Positions 1 through 7,848 of a stretch of 64,000 bases of DNA are shown here, piece by piece. A program made the position numbers and the translations under genes. Position 1 is the first letter of the stretch; the number at the start of each line of letters is the position of its first letter. The stretch lies in NCBI GenBank assembly GCA_965208815.1, contig OZ242357.1, forward strand, positions 2,604,001 to 2,668,000. The letters run 5' to 3'. The notes beneath the pieces are model-generated. The model did no database searches, was not told the DNA's origin, and worked only from the letters and a program-made list of their open reading frames with translations. This DNA is from Bin55 sp009840545 (GTDB taxonomy: Bacteria; Pseudomonadota; Gammaproteobacteria; Pseudomonadales; Azotimanducaceae).

Positions 1-1028
1 TCGCTGAAGAGTATTCGCGACGAATGAACGGCATACTCCCGCGAGGTCTTGAGAGTGCGTTCGATGAATTCATTCAAGAGACTCAAGTCAATATTCAGTC
101 TTTGGAAACGCGCAAGGCATCAGGTGCATGCCTCAATTTCCTCGGACCAAGACTAGAGGAACTCATCGGCGGTTCGGCCGATCTCACAGGATCCAACAAC
201 ACTCAGTGGGACGGTGCAGGTTGGCTATGGGAGGACGGCAGATACTTGAACTTCGGGGTTCGCGAATTTGGTATGACGGCAATAGCCAATGGAATGGCTT
301 TGCACGGCGGCTTCATTCCCTATACAGGGACCTTTCTAGTGTTCATGGAATATGCGAGAAATGCTGTCCGCCTCGCCGCTCTCATGGGACTGCGTCAAAT
401 TCTTGTCTACACCCACGATTCGGTTGGTTTGGGAGAAGACGGTCCAACGCATCAGCCTGTTGAGCAACTTACAAACCTTCGAACTACTCCTAACATGTCT
501 GTTTGGCGACCGTGTGACAGCGTGGAGACAGCAGTCGCTTGGAAACATGCCCTTTACCGCGCTCACGGCCCAACGGCGATAGTCCTCACTCGTCAGAAAA
601 CTCAACCCCAAGCTCGCTCGGACAAACTGGTGGAATTGGTGGCACGCGGAGGTTATGTCTTGCATTCTGAGTGCAGTTCACTCGAAGTCGTCGTAATTGC
701 CACTGGCTCTGAAGTGGAACTGGCTGTTGAAGCAGTCGCGAGACTCGGAGAACTGGCCAATGGAGTTCGCATTGTCTCCATGCCCAGCGTGGATACTTTT
801 CTTGAACAAGACACCGAATATCGCCAGTCGGTTCTACCACCCCAAGTACGACAGCGCGTGTCCGTTGAGGCAGGACACACTGACTACTGGAACAAGTTCG
901 TTGGACTTGACGGCGTGACAGTGGGAATTAATCGATTTGGTGTCTCGGCTCCTGGTCACGTGGCAATGGACTCACTAGGAATGAACGCGGAGTCGGTAAT
1001 AGATGCCATACGCTCCGTAATGGACTGA
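1..1028 (+). CDS. tkt: Transketolase, C-terminal part (cut by window edge)
   Basis: This is the C-terminal half of transketolase, the thiamine-diphosphate enzyme that moves two-carbon units between sugar phosphates in the pentose phosphate pathway. The reading frame is open from the first bases, so the start and the ThDP-binding N-terminal domain lie outside the window. About 340 codons are present, against roughly 660 for the whole family. The pyrimidine-domain signature is clear: RYLNFGVREFGM, followed by THDSVGLGEDGPTHQPVEQL. The ATG at 24 is internal, because the homology continues upstream of it. It is followed after 3 bases by pgk. In many gammaproteobacteria a glyceraldehyde-3-phosphate dehydrogenase gene sits between these two; here it is absent. 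Confidence 0.95.
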   Translation, partial: AEEYSRRMNGILPRGLESAFDEFIQETQVNIQSLETRKASGACLNFLGPRLEELIGGSADLTGSNNTQWDGAGWLWEDGRYLNFGVREFGMTAIANGMALHGGFIPYTGTFLVFMEYARNAVRLAALMGLRQILVYTHDSVGLGEDGPTHQPVEQLTNLRTTPNMSVWRPCDSVETAVAWKHALYRAHGPTAIVLTRQKTQPQARSDKLVELVARGGYVLHSECSSLEVVVIATGSEVELAVEAVARLGELANGVRIVSMPSVDTFLEQDTEYRQSVLPPQVRQRVSVEAGHTDYWNKFVGLDGVTVGINRFGVSAPGHVAMDSLGMNAESVIDAIRSVMD

Positions 1029-1031
1029 TGC

Positions 1032-2228
1032 GTGAACGTGCATACGCTTGACGGCATCAATATCGCAGGCAAGCGCGTTGCGATCCGAGTCGATCTAAAT
1101 GTTCCGCTAAACGGCAATGAAGTTGCGAACGACGAGAGAATACGGGCCATCTTGCCAACCTTGACGTTGTGTAGGAAACGAGGTGCTGAAGTTGTCCTGT
1201 TGTCTCATTTGGGCAGACCAAAAGGTCGACCAGATGCAAGATACTCGTTACAACCTGTCGCTGACTACCTTGCACAACTCCTCAACCGTCCGGTCGCTTT
1301 TGTCTCCAACTGGCGGGCGACTTTCCTGAATACAAAACCCTACGATGGAATTCGACCGGGATCGGTCGCGATGTTGGAGAACGTTCGCTTTGAAAAAGGT
1401 GAGGAGCTCAACGATCCCAATCTCGGCCGAGAATTTGCGTCGATAGGTGAGGTTTATGTAATGGATGCGTTTGGTACAGCGCACCGCGCTCACGCATCGA
1501 CATGTGCGGCGATCGATTTCGCCAAGATAGCTTGTGCGGGTCCATTGCTCCTCAATGAGATCGACTCAATAGAAAGAGCAGTAAGCAATCCAAAGCGTCC
1601 ACTTGTTGCAGTCATCGGTGGTTCTAAAGTCTCCGGCAAGCTACAAGTGCTTCATCGCTTGGCGGACATAGCTGACACCATTCTCGTTGGTGGCGGAATG
1701 GCCAATACTTTTTTGCTTGCTCATGGTCTCCACGTTGGAAATTCTCTAGTCGAACCCGATTTGGTTGGAGAGGCTCGGTCTATATCCTCCGCAACGAATG
1801 TTCCATTGCCAACTGATGTCATGGCATGCAAGGAACTTGCTTCTTCAAGCATTGCTACGTTGAGACGAACCAAGGAGATTCAAAACGGTGACATCATTGC
1901 TGACATTGGTCCAATTACAGCTCGTAAATTTGCCTCACTGATACGAGACGCCGGCACTGTGCTATGGAATGGTCCAATGGGCGTGTTTGAATTTGATCAA
2001 TTTGGAGAAGGTACTAGGGTCGTCTCAGAAGCGATCGCTGACACGCGCGCAGAAACTGTGGCTGGCGGTGGCGACACAATCGCAGCAATGGATCGAAACG
2101 GATTGCGAGGAGAGATTGACTATGTCTCCACGGGAGGGGGTGCGTTCCTGCACTTGGTTGAAGGAAAGGAATTGCCCGCATTGGGAGCTCTGAAGAACCA
2201 CGCAGCTCGAACTCATGCCACGAGTTAA
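1032..2228 (+). CDS. pgk: Phosphoglycerate kinase
   Basis: Interconverts 1,3-bisphosphoglycerate plus ADP and 3-phosphoglycerate plus ATP in glycolysis and gluconeogenesis, in the cytosol. The product has 398 residues, a normal length. The N-terminal substrate motif RVDLNVPLNG is present, as are LLSHLGRPKGR, the mid-domain VIGGSKVSGK and the nucleotide-binding end motif with GGGDTIAAM and STGGGAFL. Start is GTG at 1032, 3 bases after the transketolase stop, so the two genes look co-transcribed and translationally coupled. A second GTG two codons later is an alternative. No pyruvate kinase or aldolase gene follows, unlike the usual gammaproteobacterial glycolytic cluster. Confidence 0.96.
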   Translation: MNVHTLDGINIAGKRVAIRVDLNVPLNGNEVANDERIRAILPTLTLCRKRGAEVVLLSHLGRPKGRPDARYSLQPVADYLAQLLNRPVAFVSNWRATFLNTKPYDGIRPGSVAMLENVRFEKGEELNDPNLGREFASIGEVYVMDAFGTAHRAHASTCAAIDFAKIACAGPLLLNEIDSIERAVSNPKRPLVAVIGGSKVSGKLQVLHRLADIADTILVGGGMANTFLLAHGLHVGNSLVEPDLVGEARSISSATNVPLPTDVMACKELASSSIATLRRTKEIQNGDIIADIGPITARKFASLIRDAGTVLWNGPMGVFEFDQFGEGTRVVSEAIADTRAETVAGGGDTIAAMDRNGLRGEIDYVSTGGGAFLHLVEGKELPALGALKNHAARTHATS

Positions 2229-2271
2229 GAACGATTAGGCCAGCTCATAGAAACAGTCGGTTCAGCTAGAC

Positions 2272-3708
2272 ATGACCCTTTCAGGAAAAGTCCCGAATAC
2301 TCAAAGAGACCAAGATAAGTTCGTAAGACACACAGAGGCGTTTTTTTCTCAAGAACAGATCAAACTCGCGCGAGATGATCTGGACTATTGGGGAAGAGAC
2401 TGGACGCGCTCGTTTGAAGTAGCGCCTTTGGCCATAGTCTTCCCAACTAGCACAGAGCAAGTAGTTGAACTTGTTCAAGTAGCAAACGCAGAAGGTTATA
2501 GGCTGGTTCCATCGGGAGGGAGAACAGGACTGTCAGGCGGTTGCGTGGCATCCAATCACGAAGTTGTAGTTTCGTTCGATCGGATGAACCGAATTCTAGG
2601 ATTTAACTCGGTCGACCGATTGGTTCGTTGCGAGGCTGGCGTAGTAACCGCGCAACTTCAGCAATTCGCTGTTGAACAAGGATTGTTCTACCCCGTTGAC
2701 TTTGCCTCATCAGGATCTAGTCAGATTGGTGGAAACATAGCAACGAATGCGGGCGGAATTCGCGTGATCCGCTATGGACTGACTCGGGACTGGGTGGCAG
2801 GTCTAAAGGTCGTTACAGGCAATGGCGATGTAGTGGTCGCAAACCAAGGACTGATCAAGAACGCAACTGGGTACGACCTACGGCATCTTTTCATTGGATC
2901 CGAAGGAACTCTAGGGCTCATCGTCGAAGCTGAAATGCAACTACGTGCACCGCCAGAACCACATCGTGTAATGGTTGTTTGTGTTACTTCTCTGAACGAC
3001 CTCTTGTCAATACTTCAGTGTTTTCAACATTCACTACAACTGTCCGCTTTTGAGTTTTTCTCGGATTTCGCCATGTCTAAAGTACTCAAACATAGAGGGC
3101 TCAACCGACCTTTTTCCACCGTGACGAAGTACTACGCTTTGCTGGAGTATGACGAATCCGATGCCGATGTGGCTACTCAGGCGTTTTCCGAATGCGTGGA
3201 AAACGGTTGGATTGTCGACGGTGTTCTCAGCCATTCCACGTTGCAGTCTGAGAGGTTATGGGAACTGCGCGACGGAATCACCGAGAGCATCGCCGCAGAC
3301 ACACCATACAAGAACGACATCTCCGTCAGAATTTCTGAAGTTCCCGGTTTCTTGGATGATGTCGGAAGAGTTGTGGCAAAGCACTATCCAGACCTAGAAG
3401 TATGTTGGTTCGGTCACATTGGAGACGGAAATCTTCACCTCAACATATTGAAACCGCCAGACTTGGAAATTTCGGAGTTTCAGGATCGATGTAGAGCGAT
3501 CAACCCGTTGCTATTCGAACTAATACAGAAACGAGGCGGGAGCATTTCAGCAGAACACGGTGTTGGGCTACTCAAACGAGACTATCTGAGGTTTAGCCGG
3601 AGTAAAGGTGAAATCGAAAGAATGAAAGCAATAAAAGATGCATTTGATCCCAATGGCATCATGAACCCCGGAAAAATTTTCGCACCAAATGGCGACGAGT
3701 CAGCTTAG
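2272..3708 (+). CDS. FAD-linked oxidase, GlcD / D-2-hydroxyacid dehydrogenase type
   Basis: A 478-residue flavoprotein of the FAD_binding_4 plus FAD-oxidase_C family, which oxidises 2-hydroxyacids such as D-lactate, glycolate or D-2-hydroxyglutarate and passes electrons to quinone or cytochrome acceptors. The FAD-binding half has PSGGRTGLSGG near residue 80 and GGNIATNAGG near 160. The C-terminal half has GHIGDGNLHLNI, SAEHGVG and the ending DPNGIMNPGKI, all typical. Full-length sequence is most like D-2-hydroxyglutarate or D-lactate dehydrogenases, but the substrate cannot be read from the sequence. It starts 43 bases after pgk without an obvious Shine-Dalgarno, and may be the last gene of the tkt-pgk unit. 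Confidence 0.88.
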   Translation: MTLSGKVPNTQRDQDKFVRHTEAFFSQEQIKLARDDLDYWGRDWTRSFEVAPLAIVFPTSTEQVVELVQVANAEGYRLVPSGGRTGLSGGCVASNHEVVVSFDRMNRILGFNSVDRLVRCEAGVVTAQLQQFAVEQGLFYPVDFASSGSSQIGGNIATNAGGIRVIRYGLTRDWVAGLKVVTGNGDVVVANQGLIKNATGYDLRHLFIGSEGTLGLIVEAEMQLRAPPEPHRVMVVCVTSLNDLLSILQCFQHSLQLSAFEFFSDFAMSKVLKHRGLNRPFSTVTKYYALLEYDESDADVATQAFSECVENGWIVDGVLSHSTLQSERLWELRDGITESIAADTPYKNDISVRISEVPGFLDDVGRVVAKHYPDLEVCWFGHIGDGNLHLNILKPPDLEISEFQDRCRAINPLLFELIQKRGGSISAEHGVGLLKRDYLRFSRSKGEIERMKAIKDAFDPNGIMNPGKIFAPNGDESA

Positions 3709-3822
3709 GTTCTCACTCGACTGCACTCTAAGATAGCCCCACACGTCAGGTGCAAACATCTTCTACCATTAACTCAGTGATCAATAGCTTGTTCTGGGTC
3801 GATCGTTGGTTCGCAGCATCTT

Positions 3823-4119
3823 CTAGACGATGGTTTTCTTGAACCTGGAGAAGGTAAGGTAACCAATCCACAGTCCGGCAATCAAGCTCACTACTGCCAT
3901 GACAGGCTCTGCAAGGATTGTCACCACGTAAAGCGCTGCCACAGCTGCATGTCCTATTGACTCAGGCTCAGCATTCCGCCACAAACCCCACAAAGTAGCG
4001 GTGACCAATGTAGCAACGGCTGAAGTAAGCCACCACGTGACTAGACCTGACAACAGAACGATCCCGACTTGGCGATAACTCATCCTGCCGAGAATCCTTA
4101 GGTCTTCTGCAAGTGTCAT
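3823..4119 (-). CDS. Small two-helix membrane protein, unknown function
   Basis: A 98-residue protein I do not recognise. It has two strongly hydrophobic segments (about residues 17-45 and 60-88), separated by a short polar loop, and a basic C-terminus (RFKKTIV). This predicts an inner-membrane hairpin with both ends probably cytoplasmic. A good ribosome binding site (GGAG, 8 bases before the ATG at 4119) supports a real gene. It stands alone between two genes or gene runs, with 500 bases upstream containing nothing clear. No function is assigned. Confidence 0.6.
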   Translation of the reverse strand: MTLAEDLRILGRMSYRQVGIVLLSGLVTWWLTSAVATLVTATLWGLWRNAEPESIGHAAVAALYVVTILAEPVMAVVSLIAGLWIGYLTFSRFKKTIV

Positions 4120-4617
4120 TGTTTATTCTCCGGTAGGGCAAACTTTCATGCAAGTATGCCATCCCAGTGTTGATACCTCGCAGATCTACGAAACTTGCGG
4201 ATGCTGTCTTAGTCTGGATAGATCCTGGAGAGGTCGAATAGCCTATGCGACAGTCGAGTTGATCGTCTGCGTTTGATTGGTTCTTCAATCCAGGATTCTC
4301 GAATTCGCTTGTCCTACTTTGAAGCACAGTAAAACAACATGCCTAGATCGTCACGAACTCGTTACCTTGAGGCGCGGAGTCAAAGAAGGAAGAAGCGTAC
4401 CCTTCGGTTTGTAGTGAGACGACTAGCCGAATTCTCTTGTCGGGCACTTCTTCGAAACATTCAAGACTGACCCCGATCGGACCAGGTGACGCCGGTAAGT
4501 TACGCTCATCATTTGGACTCGAAACTAGCTTCGAAACAATGAATGCAAATCGGAATCGAAGTTCACATTGTGGTTTTAATCCTCCGTGGCTCATCGAAGG
4601 TGTTATGTCAACCCAAC
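4120..4617. other. 498-base stretch without a firm gene
   Basis: Lies between the small membrane protein gene and the end of rpiA. It holds one weak minus-strand reading frame (4343-4594, listed separately). I see no tRNA-like fold, no terminator hairpin with a T-tract and no repeat. The part nearest 4119 must carry the promoter of the small membrane protein gene. Confidence 0.5.
4343..4594 (-). CDS. Possible small hypothetical protein downstream of rpiA
   Basis: An 83-codon frame starting 23 bases after the rpiA stop on the same strand. The translation has normal composition (alternating hydrophobic and polar residues, for example RFRFAFIVSKLV and RIRLVVSLQTEG), which could form beta strands, but I recognise no family. 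There is no convincing Shine-Dalgarno before the ATG. Position and composition make it a possible gene; it may equally be chance. Confidence 0.25.
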   Translation of the reverse strand: MSHGGLKPQCELRFRFAFIVSKLVSSPNDERNLPASPGPIGVSLECFEEVPDKRIRLVVSLQTEGYASSFFDSAPQGNEFVTI

Positions 4618-5292
4618 CTATAAACTTGCTACTGATCCGTCCCGTTTAGCAATCAGGACAAGATCTGGTCTGTGTGCGACAAATAGTCCGACGGTTACCA
4701 CTCCGGGCAGATTATTTAGTGTTTGTTCAAGACATCCCGGATCGTCGATTATGAGTCCGCCCACATCCACAATTATGTTGCCATTTTCAGTTAGCCCCGT
4801 ACGCTCGAGTGGGTCGCCTCCTATGGATCGTGCAAATTTCTTGACTACGGTTCGAGCCGATGGAATAACTTCGATTGGCAATGGAAACGCTCCCAATCGA
4901 TCTACAAGCTTCGATTCATCCACAATACAGACGAAGTGCTTGGACATTGAAGTCACAATCTTTTCTTGTGTGAGTGCGCCGCCGCCGCCTTTGATAAGTG
5001 CTCGTGACCCATCGACTTCGTCTGCGCCATCGACATAAACGTCGGCACTACAGACCTTGTGCGTTTCAAGGACTGTGATACCGTGATCTTTCAGCCTCGA
5101 TGTACTGGCAATTGAGCTCGAAATAGTCGCCTTAAAGGAGTCCTTGATCTCCACAAGCATGTCGATGAAGAAATTGACAGTGCTGCCCGTTCCGACACCA
5201 ACGACTGATTCTGGATTGATGTCTTCAGTTACATGATCTAGTGCAGCACGAGCCACCCGTCGCTTCAACTCGTCTTGATCGGGTTCAGTCAA
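4618..5292 (-). CDS. rpiA: Ribose-5-phosphate isomerase A
   Basis: Interconverts ribose 5-phosphate and ribulose 5-phosphate in the non-oxidative pentose phosphate pathway. The 224-residue product matches RpiA over its length: GVGTGSTVNFFID (phosphate-binding loop), then the active-site stretch DVYVDGADEVDGSRALIKGGGGAL with the catalytic acidic residues, and KFARSIGGDPLERTGLTENGN. The start is TTG at 5292, which overlaps the end of def by 8 bases, so translation is probably coupled. The position next to ygfA and 6S RNA matches the Escherichia chromosome, where rpiA lies close to ygfA. Confidence 0.95.
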   Translation of the reverse strand: MTEPDQDELKRRVARAALDHVTEDINPESVVGVGTGSTVNFFIDMLVEIKDSFKATISSSIASTSRLKDHGITVLETHKVCSADVYVDGADEVDGSRALIKGGGGALTQEKIVTSMSKHFVCIVDESKLVDRLGAFPLPIEVIPSARTVVKKFARSIGGDPLERTGLTENGNIIVDVGGLIIDDPGCLEQTLNNLPGVVTVGLFVAHRPDLVLIAKRDGSVASL

Positions 5293-5833
5293 CAGTATTC
5301 CCCAATTTTGCCAATCGCTCGAATTCTTCTTCGAACAGGAGTTGCTTCATATCCGCTATTCGATCGACATAGAGGACTCCATCCAAATGGTCGAACTCAT
5401 GCTGGATCACTGTCGCTTGAAAACCTGAGAATTCCTGAGAATGCTCTCCGAGTTCCAGGTCTTTGTAGTCGACTCGAACGCACTGCGGTCTCTCGACCCA
5501 ACCTCGCAAACCAGGTATCGATAGACATCCTTCCCAAAATCCCGCGCAAGGAGAATCGAGAATGGATACCGTGGGATTTACAAATACTGTCAATGACAAC
5601 GACTCCAGATCCCCGTATCTGGAGCCTTCACTTGGAATTTCAATCAATGCCAAGCGTACGCTTTCGTTGACTTGTGGCGCTGCTAGACCAATACCTCCGT
5701 AGTCGTGCAATGTATCGGTCATGTCGCTCACGAGTCGCGCAATTTCGTCACTAAGAATTTCGGAGTCGGACAGGGGGCGAGCTACTCTACGAAGTGTCGG
5801 GTGACCCATGCGAATGATCTTGCGTACAGCCAA
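5285..5833 (-). CDS. def: Peptide deformylase
   Basis: Metalloenzyme that removes the N-formyl group from new proteins. All three signature motifs are present: GIGLAAPQ (residues 47-54), EGCLS (101-105) and HEFDH (145-149), giving the Cys-His-His metal ligands and the catalytic Glu. I chose TTG at 5833: it lies 1 base after the ygfA stop, has GGGAG 7 bases upstream, and gives a product of 182 residues starting MAVRKIIRMGHPTLR, the usual N-terminus. An ATG at 5869 would add 12 residues inside ygfA and looks less likely. It overlaps rpiA by 8 bases. In Escherichia def sits elsewhere, with fmt, so this location between ygfA and rpiA is a lineage feature. Confidence 0.93.
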   Translation of the reverse strand: MAVRKIIRMGHPTLRRVARPLSDSEILSDEIARLVSDMTDTLHDYGGIGLAAPQVNESVRLALIEIPSEGSRYGDLESLSLTVFVNPTVSILDSPCAGFWEGCLSIPGLRGWVERPQCVRVDYKDLELGEHSQEFSGFQATVIQHEFDHLDGVLYVDRIADMKQLLFEEEFERLAKLGNTVD

Positions 5834-5834
5834 T

Positions 5835-6371
5835 TCAATTCTCCCGTAGGACTTTTCCGGCAGCTGCATTAAACAACCGCCATTGTTGTTCCGTGACAAC
5901 AGCATCCAATGAAACATCTGTCAGCTTCGTGGAGAACTCGTCATTCAACTGAAACTCGTGTGCAATTCCCAGAGTCATGGGCCGACTCTCCGGCTCCAGC
6001 ATCCGATCATAGTGACCACCTCCACGTCCTAGGCGATTGCCCGTTGTCGAGAAAGCGACTAACGGAAGCAACATCAAATCGATAGAGCTCAAATGAACGC
6101 TCTCAATGCGATCCGGTTCCAGAATGTCGAACGCGCCACGAACGAACTGCTGTTGGGGTGTCAGACGTGCGAACCGCATTTCTCCCTTTCGGAAATGGGG
6201 CACTGCTACGGTGATCCCATTCTCATGAAACCAACTGAATGCTCTGGATAGATCAATTTCACCATCGTTGGCCATATACCCAGCTACGCAGCTGAAGTTA
6301 CCGATGTCTAATCGATTCCTAAGATTCTCTGTGAGTCGTGCAGAGTGCTCACGCAGCAAATACGGCGACAT
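5835..6371 (-). CDS. ygfA: 5-formyltetrahydrofolate cyclo-ligase
   Basis: Converts 5-formyl-tetrahydrofolate with ATP to 5,10-methenyl-tetrahydrofolate. Family hallmarks are the substrate segment with NDGEIDLSRAF, PLVAFSTTGNRLGRGGGHYDR (nucleotide and Mg binding) and LDAVVTE near the end. From the first ATG the product is 178 residues, short at the front. The frame continues upstream to a TGA at 6438-6440 and encodes QIRTQIRSARRT just before this Met, which is the typical N-terminal basic helix of the family, yet no ATG, GTG or TTG lies there. Either an AUU/AUC codon starts the protein or a shortened protein is made. It lies directly downstream of 6S RNA, as in Escherichia. Confidence 0.9.
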   Translation of the reverse strand: MSPYLLREHSARLTENLRNRLDIGNFSCVAGYMANDGEIDLSRAFSWFHENGITVAVPHFRKGEMRFARLTPQQQFVRGAFDILEPDRIESVHLSSIDLMLLPLVAFSTTGNRLGRGGGHYDRMLEPESRPMTLGIAHEFQLNDEFSTKLTDVSLDAVVTEQQWRLFNAAAGKVLREN

Positions 6372-6442
6372 GGTTCTTCGAGCCGATCGAATCTGCGTTC
6401 GAATCTGATCGTTGAGATTGGTGATTGCGTCGATCGCTCAAT

Positions 6443-6636
6443 ACCAAGGGGTGTGCTTCCGGGATGCAGTGAGCGGTCAGACCCTGAACCGTTGTGGTTC
6501 AAGGCGGTGACCCGGGAAAGGCATTAGGCTTCCGGCACGTTAGTCCGCCGGCCTGCACACCAACAATTCACCAGTGTCTCCTAAATTTCTTCTAACGGTT
6601 CGGGACGAAAACCAACTCGCAGACACCCCGGAGACT
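6443..6636 (-). ncRNA. ssrS: 6S RNA, regulator of RNA polymerase
   Basis: Small RNA that mimics an open promoter and binds sigma-70 RNA polymerase. It sits between zapA and ygfA on the same strand, exactly its place in Escherichia. On the minus strand the 3' half carries the blocks CCGGAAGCCTAATG and CACCGCCTTGAACCACAACG followed by GTTCAGG, which match the conserved 3' half of enterobacterial 6S RNA. The ends pair: GGGGTGT (6629-6623) with ACACCCC (6454-6448), and a second helix pairs GGTGTGC with GCACACC. A consensus -10 box (6643-6648) sets the 5' end near 6636; the 3' end is approximate. Length of about 194 bases fits. Confidence 0.85.
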
Positions 6637-6642
6637 GTTGGA

Positions 6643-6648
6643 ATTATA
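6643..6648 (-). promoter_or_regulatory. -10 box of the 6S RNA promoter
   Basis: A perfect TATAAT on the minus strand, 7 bases before the inferred 5' end of 6S RNA. The -35 position holds only a poor match (TGCTCG at 17-base spacing). Placement relative to the terminal helix of the RNA is what makes it convincing. Confidence 0.6.
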
Positions 6649-6760
6649 GAAAGGTACAGAGGAAACGAGCATCTATATCGGTGCACTGTGCACGGGAAAG
6701 TACTGTCTCGGTTAGCACAACTCGCAGGTTTTCGGGTTGGGACACTGGATAAGAGACTTA

Positions 6761-7060
6761 CTAAAAGAGCTCTTTGGAATTCTCCAGCACACGGTTCTTA
6801 AGTCGATCCACGCGTTGTGTCAATTCGTCGAGCTCTTCTTGTTGTCGGGCAATAGTCCCGATGAGATTAACCGCTACAGCGATAGCGAGTTTTTCGTTGC
6901 TGAATACGTCAGTCACAAGTGACTCGCGCATGTCTTTCATGTAGTCGTTCAAAGTTCGTGCCGACTGTTGCAACGACTCGACGTCTTCTGGCATGCACTG
7001 TAGTCGATATTGCTTCTGAAGTATTTGGACGTTCACTTCAACGGGAGATATATCCGTCAT
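6761..7060 (-). CDS. zapA: Cell division protein ZapA
   Basis: Cytosolic protein that cross-links FtsZ protofilaments at the division ring. The 99-residue product has the family layout: an N-terminal beta-rich part with VEVNVQILQKQYRLQC, then a helix containing SARTLNDYMKDMR, and a long C-terminal coiled coil (IARQQEELDELTQRVDRLKN) used for tetramer formation. The ATG overlaps the stop of the upstream coiled-coil gene (TAATG), indicating coupled translation. 6S RNA follows on the same strand, as in Escherichia. Confidence 0.92.
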   Translation of the reverse strand: MTDISPVEVNVQILQKQYRLQCMPEDVESLQQSARTLNDYMKDMRESLVTDVFSNEKLAIAVAVNLIGTIARQQEELDELTQRVDRLKNRVLENSKELF

Positions 7061-7269
7061 TAGGCGTTTGCCTGCATGGACTGTAGTTTATGAATAGTTT
7101 GATCTATACAATTTTCGACACTTTCAAACTTCTTGAACAAGCGTCGACGCTCTTCCATCCACTGTTCGTGCGTCTTTATGAGCCGCGAATTCTGTTCCTG
7201 CAGTCTCTTGCAACGTTGAATAAGTTCATCGACCACAGACTCCAAGTCTGAAAGTGCTTCGGTTGACAT
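7060..7269 (-). CDS. Small coiled-coil protein next to ZapA (TIGR02449-like)
   Basis: A 69-residue, almost wholly helical protein with heptad repeats (LESVVDELIQRCKRLQEQN and onwards). It resembles the short ZapB-like coiled-coil proteins (TIGR02449 family) that are encoded beside zapA in many gammaproteobacteria. A role in the division ring is inferred from this position only. Its stop codon overlaps the zapA start. It is divergently oriented from the ygfB gene, with 84 bases between the two for both promoters. Confidence 0.75.
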   Translation of the reverse strand: MSTEALSDLESVVDELIQRCKRLQEQNSRLIKTHEQWMEERRRLFKKFESVENCIDQTIHKLQSMQANA

Positions 7270-7353
7270 AAGGCGGACAAATTCGGTGGGAAGACACGCA
7301 TTTTAATGGAACGATGAGCAATTCAGGACGCTGGACAAACCCCTTTAAGTGTC

Positions 7354-7848
7354 ATGGATGACCTAACCGAACTCTTGGTTCTCACATCGATAGCATTGCC
7401 TGAATGGGAATTGCATGGTCTAGTTGTAGGTGTCGTTGTGGCGATGAGGGAAGAGGATCCAATTTCGGCCGCTCGTATTGTTGAAGACTTACGCCCCGGA
7501 CTGTGCACACAGTCTCATTTGAGTGAATTGTGCGGCTCCGTGTTCAAGCAGATCAGTGCGGAAGACTTTTCGTTCAATCCACTCTTGCCCGATGATGAAG
7601 AGCACATCGAAGTTCGTCTCCAAGCACTTGGGGAATGGGTCACAGCATTCCTTGAAGGCTTCAACAGTTTGGAACATGCAAGAGACGGGGAAATCGAAGA
7701 AGCGCTCTCCGACTTTGGAGAGATATCCAAAGTGGATCCAAACGTGGAAAATACCCCCGACACAGAATCGTCCTACATCGATGTCGTAGAGTTTGTGCGC
7801 GTTGGCACAATGTTGATCCACGGCATCGTGCAACAAGGCAAAAGTTAA
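7354..7848 (+). CDS. ygfB: UPF0149 family protein YgfB
   Basis: A 164-residue member of the UPF0149 (YgfB/YecA-like) family, with the typical early segment PEWELHGLVVG, the acidic middle (LLPDDEEHIEVR), GEWVTAFLEGFN and the closing VVEFVRVGTMLIH. In Pseudomonas a YgfB homologue affects antibiotic-related gene expression, but the biochemical role is not settled. The gene opens the ygfB-pepP-ubiH run, the same order as in Escherichia. Its stop overlaps the pepP start by one base (TAATG). Confidence 0.92.
   Translation: MDDLTELLVLTSIALPEWELHGLVVGVVVAMREEDPISAARIVEDLRPGLCTQSHLSELCGSVFKQISAEDFSFNPLLPDDEEHIEVRLQALGEWVTAFLEGFNSLEHARDGEIEEALSDFGEISKVDPNVENTPDTESSYIDVVEFVRVGTMLIHGIVQQGKS

Noticed and set aside
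6574..6922. Plus-strand reading frames opposite 6S RNA and the end of zapA
   Set aside because: They run antisense to a recognised RNA gene and zapA, have no ribosome site and no family resemblance.
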